This document shows, piece by piece, positions 42,377-50,587 of a stretch of 64,000 bases of DNA. The first letter of the stretch is position 1. The number at the start of each line of letters is the position of its first letter. Origin of the DNA: Haloechinothrix sp033042135 (GTDB lineage Bacteria > Actinomycetota > Actinomycetes > Mycobacteriales > Pseudonocardiaceae); the NCBI RefSeq assembly GCF_033042135.1, contig NZ_WBXM01000014.1:62001-126000 (forward strand), read 5' to 3'. Under the pieces are notes generated by a model. It was not told the DNA's origin and ran no database searches. It saw only the letters and a program-made list of their open reading frames with translations. The position numbers were made by a program, and so were the translations under genes.

Positions 42377-43714
42377 ATGTCGGAGTTACCCGTCGTGGTG
42401 ATCGGCGCCGGTCCGGTGGGGCTGGCGGCCGCGGCCGAGCTCGTCGAGCGCGGCATCGAGCCGCTGGTGCTGGAACGCGCCACCGCTGCCGGGGCGAGCG
42501 TCAGCCAGTGGGGACACGTCCGGCTGTTCTCCCGGTGGGGTGAAGTGACCGCCCCCGCGGCCAGCCGGTTGCTGCGTCGAACAGGCTGGCAACACCCGGA
42601 CGAGGACAGCTATCCGACCGGCGCGGACTGGGTGGAACGGTACCTGCGGCCGCTGGCCGCCGAGCTGGGATCGCGGGTACGCCTTGGCGTGGACGTGGTC
42701 GGCGTGGCGCGCAAGGGCAGGGATCGCGTCTCCGACACCGACCGGGCTCACCGGCCACTGGTCGCCTACGTCCGTACCGGCAGCGGCACAGAAGCACGGA
42801 TCGACGCGGGAGCCGTGATCGACGCCTCGGGCACCTGGACCACGCCGAACCCGCTCGGCGCCGACGGGCTCCCTGCCGTCGGCGAGCTCGCGGCCGCCGA
42901 CCGCATCACCTACCGGATCCCCGACCTGTCCGGCGAGGCGGTGAGCAGACGCTACGCGGGCAAGCGCATCGCGGTTGCCGGTAGCGGTCACTCGGCACTC
43001 ACCGCGCTCCTCGGCTTCGACAATCTGGCTGCCGAACATCCCGGTACGACGGTCACCTGGCTGCTGCGCAGGGATGAGTTCGGCAACACCTTCGGCGGTG
43101 GCGACGCCGACGAGTTACCAGCCAGGGGTGCGCTGGGCAAGCGAGCGGAGGCGGCCGTGACAGGCGGGCGGATCTCCGTGATGACCGGATTCCGCGCTGA
43201 ACGGGTCCTGCGGGAGCGCGACGGGCGCCTGACGCTGGCCTCGACGGACGGGCGCGAGTTGTCGGAGGTGGACGAGGTGATCACGCTGACCGGGTTCCGA
43301 ACGGAACTGTCGTGGCTGTCCGAGGTTCGGCTCGAGCTGGACCCGACGTTGCAGGCCCCGGTGGCGCTCGCCCCGCTGATCGACCCGAACGTGCACTCCT
43401 GCGGAACCGTCTACCCGCACGGGGTCCGCGAGCTCACCCACCCGGAACCGGGCGTGTACTTGGCGGGGATGAAAAGCTACGGGCGCGCGCCGACGTTCCT
43501 CGCCTTGACCGGCTACGAGCAGGTGCGCAGCATCGCAGCCGCGCTCGCTGGCGACACGGCATCGGCCGAGCGCGTCGAACTGACCCTGCCCGAGACCGGC
43601 GTGTGCAGCGGTGCCGGGGCCCTGGCCCTGGACGGGGACACCTCGGCAGGCCGCGAGGCGCCCGTGGCCACCGAGGCGCAGGCGGGCAACACCCGGCAGC
43701 CCAGCTGCGCGTGA
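42377..43714 (+). CDS. FAD-dependent oxidoreductase, ars-linked flavoprotein (ArsO-like)
   Basis: A 445-residue flavoprotein; ATG 42377 follows GGGGTGGGG, while the longer open frame starts inside the operator. FAD-binding VVVIGAGPVGLAAAAELVER, a second Rossmann site IAVAGSGHSALTALLG for NAD(P)H, and DEVITLTGFRTELSWLSE near the end. A short Cys-bearing tail (TGVCSGAG; QPSCA) follows. The family often sits in arsenic clusters, and the shared operator region with an ArsR fusion supports a role in arsenical or related detoxification. No arsenite pump or reductase lies nearby, so the exact substrate is unknown. Confidence 0.8.
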   Translation: MSELPVVVIGAGPVGLAAAAELVERGIEPLVLERATAAGASVSQWGHVRLFSRWGEVTAPAASRLLRRTGWQHPDEDSYPTGADWVERYLRPLAAELGSRVRLGVDVVGVARKGRDRVSDTDRAHRPLVAYVRTGSGTEARIDAGAVIDASGTWTTPNPLGADGLPAVGELAAADRITYRIPDLSGEAVSRRYAGKRIAVAGSGHSALTALLGFDNLAAEHPGTTVTWLLRRDEFGNTFGGGDADELPARGALGKRAEAAVTGGRISVMTGFRAERVLRERDGRLTLASTDGRELSEVDEVITLTGFRTELSWLSEVRLELDPTLQAPVALAPLIDPNVHSCGTVYPHGVRELTHPEPGVYLAGMKSYGRAPTFLALTGYEQVRSIAAALAGDTASAERVELTLPETGVCSGAGALALDGDTSAGREAPVATEAQAGNTRQPSCA

Positions 43715-43785
43715 CCGTACGGTCGGCGGTGCCGGACTTGAGTCCGCGGCGATCTCGTGGCAGTGTCTACGGCGATAACCGAAAG

Positions 43786-43889
43786 TACCGCGGGAGCTCG
43801 CGCCAAGGCGGGCTGAGAGGGCGGCTGGAGTCGAGACTCGGGCGCCGCCGACCGCACGAACCTGACCGGGTAATGCCGGCGTAGGGAGG
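43786..43889 (+). promoter_or_regulatory. TPP riboswitch upstream of thiC
   Basis: The THI-box core is present: GGCTGAGAGGG around 43811 and ACCTGACCGGGTAATGCCGG with GTAGGGAG at the end (43860-43888), ten bases before the thiC ATG. TPP binding would hide the GGGAGGG ribosome site and lower thiCD translation. Confidence 0.95.
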
Positions 43890-43898
43890 GATCGTCCG

Positions 43899-45563
43899 AT
43901 GACGTCGCTGGACACGAGTGCCAACACCCAGCCGAATGTGACCACCGGCCCCATCACGGGCTCACGCAAGGTCTACACCGAAACCACCTCGGGGCTGCGC
44001 GTTCCCGCGCGCCGCATCGAGTTGTCCAACGGTGATCACTTCGACGTCTACGACACCTCCGGTCCCTACACCGACCCCGATGCCGTCATCGACGTGCACA
44101 CGGGGCTGTCACCCACTCGCGCCGGGTGGCTCGCCGAGCGCGAGCACGACACCCAGCTCGGCTGGGCACGGGCCGGAGTCGTCACCAAGGAGATGGAGTA
44201 CATCGCCGCCAGGGAACGGATGGACCCCGAGTACGTGCGGCAGGAGGTCGCGGCGGGCCGGGCCATCATCCCCGTCAACCGCAAGCACCCCGAATCCGAA
44301 CCCATGATCATCGGCAAGAACTTCCTCGTGAAGGTCAACGCCAACATGGGAAACTCGGCCGTATGGTCCTCTGTGGAGGAGGAGGTCGACAAGATGGTGT
44401 GGGCGACCCGGTGGGGAGCCGACACCATCATGGACCTGTCGACGGGCAAGCGCATCCACGAAACTCGCGAGTGGATCCTGCGCAACTCCCCTGTCCCGGT
44501 GGGAACGGTCCCGATCTACCAGGCGCTGGAGAAGGTCGACGGGGAACCGGAGAAGCTCACCTGGGAGATCTACCGGGATACCGTGATCGAGCAGTGCGAA
44601 CAGGGTGTGGACTACATGACGGTGCACGCGGGCGTGCTGCTGCGGTACGTCCCGCTGACGGCCAAACGCGTCACCGGCATCGTGTCCCGCGGCGGTTCGA
44701 TCATGGCCGCGTGGTGCCTCGCGCACCACAAGGAGTCCTTCCTGTACACCCATTTTTCCGAGCTGTGCGAGATCCTGCGTTCCTACGACGTCACGTTCTC
44801 GCTCGGCGACGGGCTGCGGCCCGGCTCGATCGCCGATGCCAACGACGAGGCGCAGTTCGCCGAGCTGCGCACCCTCGGTGAGCTCACCCACATCGCCCGC
44901 CAGCACGACGTGCAGGTGATGATCGAAGGCCCCGGCCACGTGCCGATGCACAAGATCAAGGAGAACGTGGAGCTGGAGGAGGAGCTGTGCGGTGAAGCCC
45001 CGTTCTACACGCTCGGGCCGCTGGCCACCGACATCGCTCCCGCCTACGACCACATCACCTCGGCGATCGGAGCGGCACAGATCGGCTGGTACGGCACCGC
45101 GATGCTGTGCTACGTCACCCCGAAGGAACACCTCGGACTGCCCAACCGCGACGACGTGAAAACCGGCGTGATCAGCTACAAGATCGCAGCGCACGCTGCC
45201 GACATCGCCAAGGGCCACCCGTACGCGCAGGAGTGGGACGACGAACTGTCCAAGGCCCGGTTCGAGTTCCGGTGGAACGACCAGTTCAATCTGTCGCTGG
45301 ACCCCGACACCGCGCGGGCTTACCACGACGAGACGCTGCCCGCCGAGCCTGCCAAGACCGCGCACTTCTGCTCAATGTGCGGGCCCAAGTTCTGCTCGAT
45401 GCGGATCACGCAGGACATCCGCGAGTACGCCGACAAGCACGGGTTGACCTCTGTGGAGGCTATCGAAGCCGGTATGGAGGAGAAGGCCAAGGAGTTCACC
45501 GAGCAGGGCAACCGAATCTACCTGCCGGTGACTGGGAACGGCTCCCCTGGTGACAGCGAGTGA
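43899..45563 (+). CDS. thiC: Phosphomethylpyrimidine synthase ThiC
   Basis: A 554-residue radical SAM enzyme that converts aminoimidazole ribotide to HMP phosphate. Markers: NANMGNSAVWSSVEEEVDKM, WGADTIMDLSTGKRIHETRE, IVSRGGSIMAAWCLAHHKES, MIEGPGHVPMHKIKEN, GPLATDIAPAYDHITSAIGA, and the C-terminal iron-sulfur motif CSMCGPKFCSM. Controlled by the TPP riboswitch and coupled to thiD by overlapping stop and start. Confidence 0.98.
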   Translation: MTSLDTSANTQPNVTTGPITGSRKVYTETTSGLRVPARRIELSNGDHFDVYDTSGPYTDPDAVIDVHTGLSPTRAGWLAEREHDTQLGWARAGVVTKEMEYIAARERMDPEYVRQEVAAGRAIIPVNRKHPESEPMIIGKNFLVKVNANMGNSAVWSSVEEEVDKMVWATRWGADTIMDLSTGKRIHETREWILRNSPVPVGTVPIYQALEKVDGEPEKLTWEIYRDTVIEQCEQGVDYMTVHAGVLLRYVPLTAKRVTGIVSRGGSIMAAWCLAHHKESFLYTHFSELCEILRSYDVTFSLGDGLRPGSIADANDEAQFAELRTLGELTHIARQHDVQVMIEGPGHVPMHKIKENVELEEELCGEAPFYTLGPLATDIAPAYDHITSAIGAAQIGWYGTAMLCYVTPKEHLGLPNRDDVKTGVISYKIAAHAADIAKGHPYAQEWDDELSKARFEFRWNDQFNLSLDPDTARAYHDETLPAEPAKTAHFCSMCGPKFCSMRITQDIREYADKHGLTSVEAIEAGMEEKAKEFTEQGNRIYLPVTGNGSPGDSE

Positions 45564-46393
45564 TGAGCACGACCAATCCGAGTCCACCGACGGCCCTGAC
45601 CATCGCCGGATCCGATTCCGGCGGTGGTGCGGGCTTGCAGGCCGACCTGCGCACGTTCTTCGCACACCGCGTGCACGGCATGACCGCGGTCACGGCGGTG
45701 ACCGTGCAGAACTCGGTCGGCGTACAGGGCTTCACCGAGATCGCGCCCGAGGTGGTCGCCGACCAGATCAGGTCGGTGGCCACGGACATCGGTGTCGGCG
45801 CGGCCAAGACCGGGATGCTGGCCTCCACCGGGATCATCACCGCGGTGGCCGGGGTGCTCGACGAGGTCTCGATCGGGCGGGACGCGCGCAGCCCGTTCGT
45901 GGTCGACCCCGTGGCCGCCTCGATGCACGGCGACCCGCTGCTGCGCGAGGAGGCGCTGGAGGCGATCCGCAGCGAGCTGATCCCGCGCGCCACGCTGGTA
46001 ACGCCCAACCTCGACGAGGTCCGGCTGCTGGCAGGTATCACCGTCACCGACACCGACGGCCAGCGGGAGGCCGCGAAGGCGCTCGCCTCGATGGGCGCGC
46101 GGTACGTACTGGTCAAGGGCGGGCACCTGAGGGGTGCCACCGACTGCCTCGACCTGCTCTATGACGGCACCGAGTTCACCGAGCTGGTCGGGCCGCGTTA
46201 CGACACCGAACACACCCACGGCGGAGGCGACACGCTCGCGTCGGCCATCACCGCCGAGCTCGCGCGCGGCTCGACCGTGCCGGACGCCGTGGCGCACGGC
46301 AAGCGCTTCATCGAACGCTGCGTCGCCGACAGCTACCCGCTGGGTTCCGGCATCGGCCCGGTGTCTCCATTGTGGCGGGTTCGCGAGAGCTGA
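45560..46393 (+). CDS. thiD: HMP/HMP-P kinase ThiD
   Basis: A 277-residue ribokinase-like enzyme. TIAGSDSGGGAGLQADLRTF, NSVGVQGFTEIAPEVV, KTGMLASTGII, VVDPVAASMHGDPLL, TPNLDEVRLLAGI and HTHGGGDTLASAI (anion hole and catalytic Asp) are all present. It phosphorylates HMP and HMP-P to the pyrophosphate used by ThiE. The start is GTG 45560 or ATG 45563, overlapping the thiC stop. Confidence 0.97.
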   Translation: MMSTTNPSPPTALTIAGSDSGGGAGLQADLRTFFAHRVHGMTAVTAVTVQNSVGVQGFTEIAPEVVADQIRSVATDIGVGAAKTGMLASTGIITAVAGVLDEVSIGRDARSPFVVDPVAASMHGDPLLREEALEAIRSELIPRATLVTPNLDEVRLLAGITVTDTDGQREAAKALASMGARYVLVKGGHLRGATDCLDLLYDGTEFTELVGPRYDTEHTHGGGDTLASAITAELARGSTVPDAVAHGKRFIERCVADSYPLGSGIGPVSPLWRVRES

Positions 46394-46407
46394 CGTCCCG
46401 CGCCGAG

Positions 46408-46468
46408 GGGCGAGCCGAAGGGACCCTTGGGTACATAATATGCACCGGAGGGGCCCTTCGGCTCGCCC
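46408..46468. repeat. Long imperfect inverted repeat after thiD
   Basis: Arms of about 18 bases (GGGCGAGCCGAAGGG on the left and its complement on the right) with one mismatch surround an AT-rich centre GTACATAATATGCAC. It starts 15 bases after the thiD stop. It could terminate thiCD transcription, but the AT-rich centre and long arms look more like an extragenic palindromic repeat. Confidence 0.65.
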
Positions 46469-46650
46469 GCCACCAGCTCGCGCCGTCGCGACCCGGGTGA
46501 CAGCGGGCACCCGCGCGATCACCGCCGGTGGCCGGGAGCGTGTCACCAACCACATCTTCGACCCGCTGGTACACAGTCTCCCGTCGCTTTCCGTTACGCA
46601 GTAACCGGAAGCAGCACCAGTCGCGCCCGCGAGCGCACGGGGAGGGCAGT

Positions 46651-47471
46651 GTGATCACGGGGAACGCACCGGTCACCCGCAACCTGATACGCCGGTTCGT
46701 CGAGCATCACCGGTTCCAGCGGTTCATCATCGCGGTCATCGTGGCCAACGCGATCACCCTGGCGTTGGAGACCTCCCCGACACTGGTCGCCGAGTACGGC
46801 ACGCCGCTGCGGACGCTGGATACCATCGCGCTATCGATCTTCGTGGTGGAGCTGCTGTTCAAACTCGGTGTCTACCGCTGGCAATTCTTCCGTGACCCGT
46901 GGAACGTCTTCGACTTCGTGATCGTGAGCATCGCGCTGATCCCCGCCTCAGGGCCGTTCGCGGTGCTGCGAACGCTGCGTATCCTGCGCGTGTTGCGGCT
47001 GGTGTCGGCCGTGCCCGCGATGCGGCGGGTGGTGTCCGGGTTGCTGGCCGCGGTGCCGGGCATGGCCTCGATCGCCGCGCTGCTCGCACTGATCATCTTC
47101 GTCGCGGGGGTGATGACCACCAAGCTGTTCGGCGAGATCTCCCCACAGCATTTCGGGCACCTCGGGCGCTCACTGTTCACCCTGTTCCAGGTCATGACCG
47201 GCGAGGGATGGCCGCAGGTAGCGCGAACGGTCATGGACGAGGCCCCGGCGGCCTGGGTGTTCTTCGTGATCTACATCCTGGTGTCGGCTTCGCCGTGCTG
47301 AACCTGTTCATCGCCGTGGTGGTCAGCGCGATGGAGGACCAGATGCGGGCCGACATGCGGGAGCAGGAGGAGCAGCACGCCGCCGAGCAGGCCGCTGCCA
47401 ACCAACGGATCCTCGACGAGCTGCACGCCCTGCGCCACGAGGTGGAGGCCCTGCGCCAGCGCCAGGACTGA
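46651..47471 (+). pseudogene. Voltage-gated cation channel (BacNav-type), apparent frameshift
   Basis: GTG 46651 follows GGGGAGGG. The first frame gives a full voltage sensor (S1 FIIAVIVANAITLALETS; S2-S3; S4 RTLRILRVLRLVSAVPAMRR), S5, and the pore FTLFQVMTGEGWPQVA, ending at a stop at 47299-47301 in S6. The -1 frame resumes at codon 47286 with GFAVLNLFIAVVVSAMEDQM and a C-terminal coiled coil rich in Glu/Gln to 47471. One missing G in TCGGCTTC would restore the gene. About 273 residues if whole, the size of NaChBac relatives. A sequencing error or a real lesion cannot be separated here. Confidence 0.85.
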
Positions 47472-47529
47472 GGGACCGGGGTATTGGTAGCCTGCGTTTG
47501 CGTGGGATGTGACGGCATGAGGGGTGAGC

Positions 47530-48624
47530 ATGGGGTTCTCGGTCGATCCGGACGCGGTCGCCGCACTGAGCAAGCAACTGGAGCGGTTACAGGATCACGC
47601 GATCCAGGGCACGTCGTACGTGGGCAACCACTCGGAGATCGACTTCAGCGGTGAGGGGCTGATCAACCTGATCTCCGGTGGCCACCGCGAGGTACAGCAG
47701 CAGGTGGAGAACTTCCTTGACAGGCTGGCCAACCGGACGGCGGCCACCACGGCCGAGTCGCTGATCGATGCGGCGCGCTACTACCGCTCCACCGACGCCG
47801 ACAGCGCGGCCCGGCTGGATGCCAGCTACCCCGAGGTCGACGCGGGCGCGGCAGGCCGGGCGCCGGAGGAGGTCTCCGCGCAGGCCGGCGCGTTCGAGGA
47901 CGTGGCCGACCCGACCGGCCACTACCGGCCCCCCGCCGACTACAGCGACAGGATGGCCTACGAACCCGGATGGACGGACTATGCCGGCCCCAGCTCGGCC
48001 GCGCGCTCGCTGATCATGACGCTGACCGGCAACGACATCTTCGAGGAGATCCTCAAACCGGTCTGCGGCGACTGGGCGGGCATGGCAGCCACGGCCGAGG
48101 TGTGGCGCAACGCCGCTGCCGCCACCTCCGATATGGGAGACAACGTGCGCCGCTCGGCACAGGGCCTCGCGGAGGTGTGGCAGGGTAACGCCGCCGACGG
48201 CTGCCAGGCACACCTGCTGGAGCTCGCTCGGGCACTCGAGGCGGCCACCGGCGCGCTGGAATCGCTCGGTGACCAGTACGAGGCGGCCGCGGAGGGCGCG
48301 CAGGACCTGCGGGATGCGCTCGGGCCGGTGGTCGCCGATGCCGCCGATGCCGCGCTGAAGGCCGGGGCCAGCATGGGCATCAGCGGGCTGGCGGCCAAGA
48401 CCGGCGTGGGCCTGCCGGTGGCGCTGGTGGTCGGCGCGTTCGCGGCCAGCAGGATCTACCGGGTCATCTCGCTCCTCCGACAAGCCTACGACCTCATCGG
48501 CAGGCTCGAAGCAGCGCAGGACGCGTTCAACAGCATGGCCAACGACTTCGGGCGGGTGGACGGCAGCCTCCCCCTGCCGGAGCTGCCTGCGGAGGCACCG
48601 GCACTTCCCAGCCCACAGACCTAG
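47530..48624 (+). CDS. Type VII (ESX)-associated secreted-target-like protein
   Basis: A 364-residue helical protein (ATG 47530; GTG 47524 also possible). N-terminal helix DAVAALSKQLERLQDHAIQG, a Pro/Asp/Tyr-rich linker, then a WXG100-like helical hairpin around AATAEVWRNAAAATSDMG and LAEVWQGNAADGCQAHLLEL, followed by a glycine-rich hydrophobic segment (GVGLPVALVVGAFAAS). This is the layout of ESX-type effectors or structural targets in actinobacteria. First gene of a three-gene operon; no ESX core genes are in the window. Confidence 0.7.
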   Translation: MGFSVDPDAVAALSKQLERLQDHAIQGTSYVGNHSEIDFSGEGLINLISGGHREVQQQVENFLDRLANRTAATTAESLIDAARYYRSTDADSAARLDASYPEVDAGAAGRAPEEVSAQAGAFEDVADPTGHYRPPADYSDRMAYEPGWTDYAGPSSAARSLIMTLTGNDIFEEILKPVCGDWAGMAATAEVWRNAAAATSDMGDNVRRSAQGLAEVWQGNAADGCQAHLLELARALEAATGALESLGDQYEAAAEGAQDLRDALGPVVADAADAALKAGASMGISGLAAKTGVGLPVALVVGAFAASRIYRVISLLRQAYDLIGRLEAAQDAFNSMANDFGRVDGSLPLPELPAEAPALPSPQT

Positions 48625-48636
48625 AGGAGCACCACG

Positions 48637-49047
48637 ATGACCGCCGCCGCAGACGATGGGCGTACCGAGCAGCCCAGCCTCGAGCAGCTCATGGCGAAGA
48701 TCGAGCAGGGGCCGCTGGGGCCGCTGCTGCGCGACGAGGCCGCTATGGAGCGCACGATCTGCGACCTCATGGCCCGAAGCGAGGACGCCACCGTCCGCGA
48801 GATGGGCACGCAGCTGCGCGACGGCACCGTCACCTGGGGGCAGCTCGGCGAGGTTGCCGCCTACCGCGACGCGCTGGAAGACGGCGCCCGGCGTGCCAGC
48901 CAGATCGACCTCGCCGAGCTGTCCGAGCAGCTCGACCAGGTCAACGACCAGCACCAGCAGCCACCGGAGACCGAGCCGCCCGAGGACGACGCCGATGATC
49001 CCGACCAGCTGTGGCAGGGATTCGGCCGACCCCTGGGAGAGCGATGA
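48637..49047 (+). CDS. Hypothetical acidic protein in the type VII-like operon
   Basis: A 136-residue acidic, helical protein (LEQLMAKIEQGPLGPLLRDE; ASQIDLAELSEQLDQVND) ending in WQGFGRPLGER. GAGGAG precedes the ATG. It follows the WXG-like gene by 12 bases and overlaps the next gene by four. It could be a chaperone or partner of the secreted protein; no family recognised. Confidence 0.65.
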   Translation: MTAAADDGRTEQPSLEQLMAKIEQGPLGPLLRDEAAMERTICDLMARSEDATVREMGTQLRDGTVTWGQLGEVAAYRDALEDGARRASQIDLAELSEQLDQVNDQHQQPPETEPPEDDADDPDQLWQGFGRPLGER

Positions 49048-49538
49048 CCGACCGCACCCGGTTCGTCCTGCGCTGGCTGGCCTACCTCATCGGGGGCGCG
49101 CTCGTCGTAGCTATGCTCGGCGCCAGCGCCTACGCGCGCTACGGCGGCGAGACCGTCGGCGACCGGCTGGTCATCCCGCCCGGAGACACCGACACCCGCT
49201 TTCTGGTATCCACAGCCTCGATCCCCGAAACTCGCGAATGCACCTTCCGGTCCCCCGGACACGAGCCACGAACCCTTACCCTCCCGCGTCAGGCCAGCAG
49301 GAACCCCATTGTGCGTGGCGAGTACGTGGAGCCTCCCCCGGAGGGCATGGTGATCACCTGCGGCAGAGGCGAGTGGATCCAGGCCACCAGCGGCCCCGTG
49401 CTCACCCTCTACCCACTCTTCCGCGCAGACGGGATTCTCATCATGGCCGGCATCGTGATCGTCGTCGTCGCGCGCGTCTTCCTCGGCCCACCCCGCAAGC
49501 CACGCAGGCGGGCCGGGCCGGGTGGGAGCCGGGCGTGA
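49044..49538 (+). CDS. Two-helix membrane protein in the type VII-like operon
   Basis: A 164-residue protein. ATG 49044 overlaps the previous stop (ATGA). One helix near the start (LAYLIGGALVVAMLGASAYA), an outer domain with two cysteines (ECTFRSPG; VITCGRGEW) that may form a disulfide, and a second helix (GILIMAGIVIVVVARVFL) with a basic tail. Function unknown; likely a membrane partner of the upstream gene products. Confidence 0.7.
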   Translation: MTDRTRFVLRWLAYLIGGALVVAMLGASAYARYGGETVGDRLVIPPGDTDTRFLVSTASIPETRECTFRSPGHEPRTLTLPRQASRNPIVRGEYVEPPPEGMVITCGRGEWIQATSGPVLTLYPLFRADGILIMAGIVIVVVARVFLGPPRKPRRRAGPGGSRA

Positions 49539-49591
49539 CAGCCGTTCCCTCGAGGGCGCCGACTGTCACGGTCAGCGACCCCACCCCCTCA
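49539..49591. repeat. Dispersed extragenic repeat, second copy
   Basis: Reads GCCGTTCCCTCGAGGGCGCC, then GACTGTCACGGTCAGCGACC and CCACCCC. It shares the block order of 31731-31783. It sits immediately after the membrane-protein stop, between convergent genes (thiG ends at 49589). Confidence 0.65.
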
Positions 49592-50371
49592 CCGGGGTGG
49601 GCTGGAGGCCTGCGCCCAGAAGCGTTGCGGGACGCGGCCCGCGAGACGGGCGAGGCGGCCTGCCTGGACGCCGGAGCGCATGGCGGCGGCCATCCGTTCG
49701 GGATCCTGCGCCCTGGTGACCGCGGTGGACAGCAGCACGCCGTCACAGCCGAGCTCCATCGCCTGCGCCGCATCCGACGCGGTTCCGATACCGGCGTCCA
49801 GGATGATCGGCACGCCTGCGCGGGAGACGATCAGCTCGATGTTGTGCGGGTTGCGGATACCCAGGCCGGTGCCGATCGGTGAGCCGAGCGGCATCACCGC
49901 CGCGCACCCCGCTTCCTCCAGCCGGAGCGCCAGCACCGGGTCGTCGTTGGTGTAGACCAGCACGGTAAACCCGTCACCGACCAGCTGCTCGGCGGCCTCC
50001 AGCGTCTCGTGCGGATCGGGCAGCAGGGTACGGTCATCGGCGTGCACCTCGAGCTTGACCCAGTCGGTGTCCAGTGCTTCCCTCGCCAGCCGCGCCGTCA
50101 GCACCGCTTCGGCGGCGCTGCGGCAGCCTGCGGTGTTCGGCAGCAAGCCGATTCCCATCCGCCGCAGCAGGTCGAGCACACCCGAGCCGCCCTCGGTGTC
50201 GGCCCTGCGCATCGCCACCGTCGTCAGTTCGGTCCCCGAAGCGGCAAGCGCGTGTTCCAGCACCGCGAGGTTGCCCGCCCCGCCGGTCCCGATGATCAAC
50301 CGGGAGCTCAGCTTGTGGCCGGCGATCACCAGCGGGTCGTCGATCACGCCCGCGGCGTGCTCCTCAGCCAT
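49589..50371 (-). CDS. thiG: Thiazole synthase ThiG
   Basis: A 260-residue TIM-barrel enzyme. Markers: LIIGTGGAGNLAVLEHALAA, the Schiff-base Lys in DWVKLEVHADDRTLLPD, VYTNDDPVLALRLEEAGCA, GSPIGTGLGIRNP and PIILDAGIGTASDAAQAMEL. It makes the thiazole phosphate ring from DXP, dehydroglycine and ThiS thiocarboxylate. Last gene of thiOSG, 12 bases after thiS. The C-terminal tail differs from the family average but is not truncated. Confidence 0.97.
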   Translation of the reverse strand: MAEEHAAGVIDDPLVIAGHKLSSRLIIGTGGAGNLAVLEHALAASGTELTTVAMRRADTEGGSGVLDLLRRMGIGLLPNTAGCRSAAEAVLTARLAREALDTDWVKLEVHADDRTLLPDPHETLEAAEQLVGDGFTVLVYTNDDPVLALRLEEAGCAAVMPLGSPIGTGLGIRNPHNIELIVSRAGVPIILDAGIGTASDAAQAMELGCDGVLLSTAVTRAQDPERMAAAMRSGVQAGRLARLAGRVPQRFWAQASSPPR

Positions 50372-50383
50372 ACATCCTCCTCG

Positions 50384-50587
50384 TCAACCGCCTTGGACGG
50401 CGGTCATGATCTCGATTCTGGAACCGTCCCGCAGTGTCACGTTCTGCCACTCGCTGCGCGTCACGACCGAGCCGTCCATCGCTACCGCGATGCCGGAGTG
50501 GTCCTTACCCATCTCGTGTAACAGCGCGGCCAGCGAGGTGCCCTCTTCGACCCTGCGCTGCTCTGCGTTCACCTGAACCGAGATCAC
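50384..50587 (-). CDS. thiS: Sulfur carrier protein ThiS
   Basis: A 67-residue ubiquitin-like carrier: ISVQVNAEQRRVEEGTSLAA at the start, an IAVAMDGSVVTRSEW strand and the essential C-terminal Gly-Gly (AVQGG). The terminal Gly is adenylated and thiolated to carry sulfur to ThiG. Overlaps the thiO stop in an ATGA. Confidence 0.97.
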   Translation of the reverse strand: MISVQVNAEQRRVEEGTSLAALLHEMGKDHSGIAVAMDGSVVTRSEWQNVTLRDGSRIEIMTAVQGG

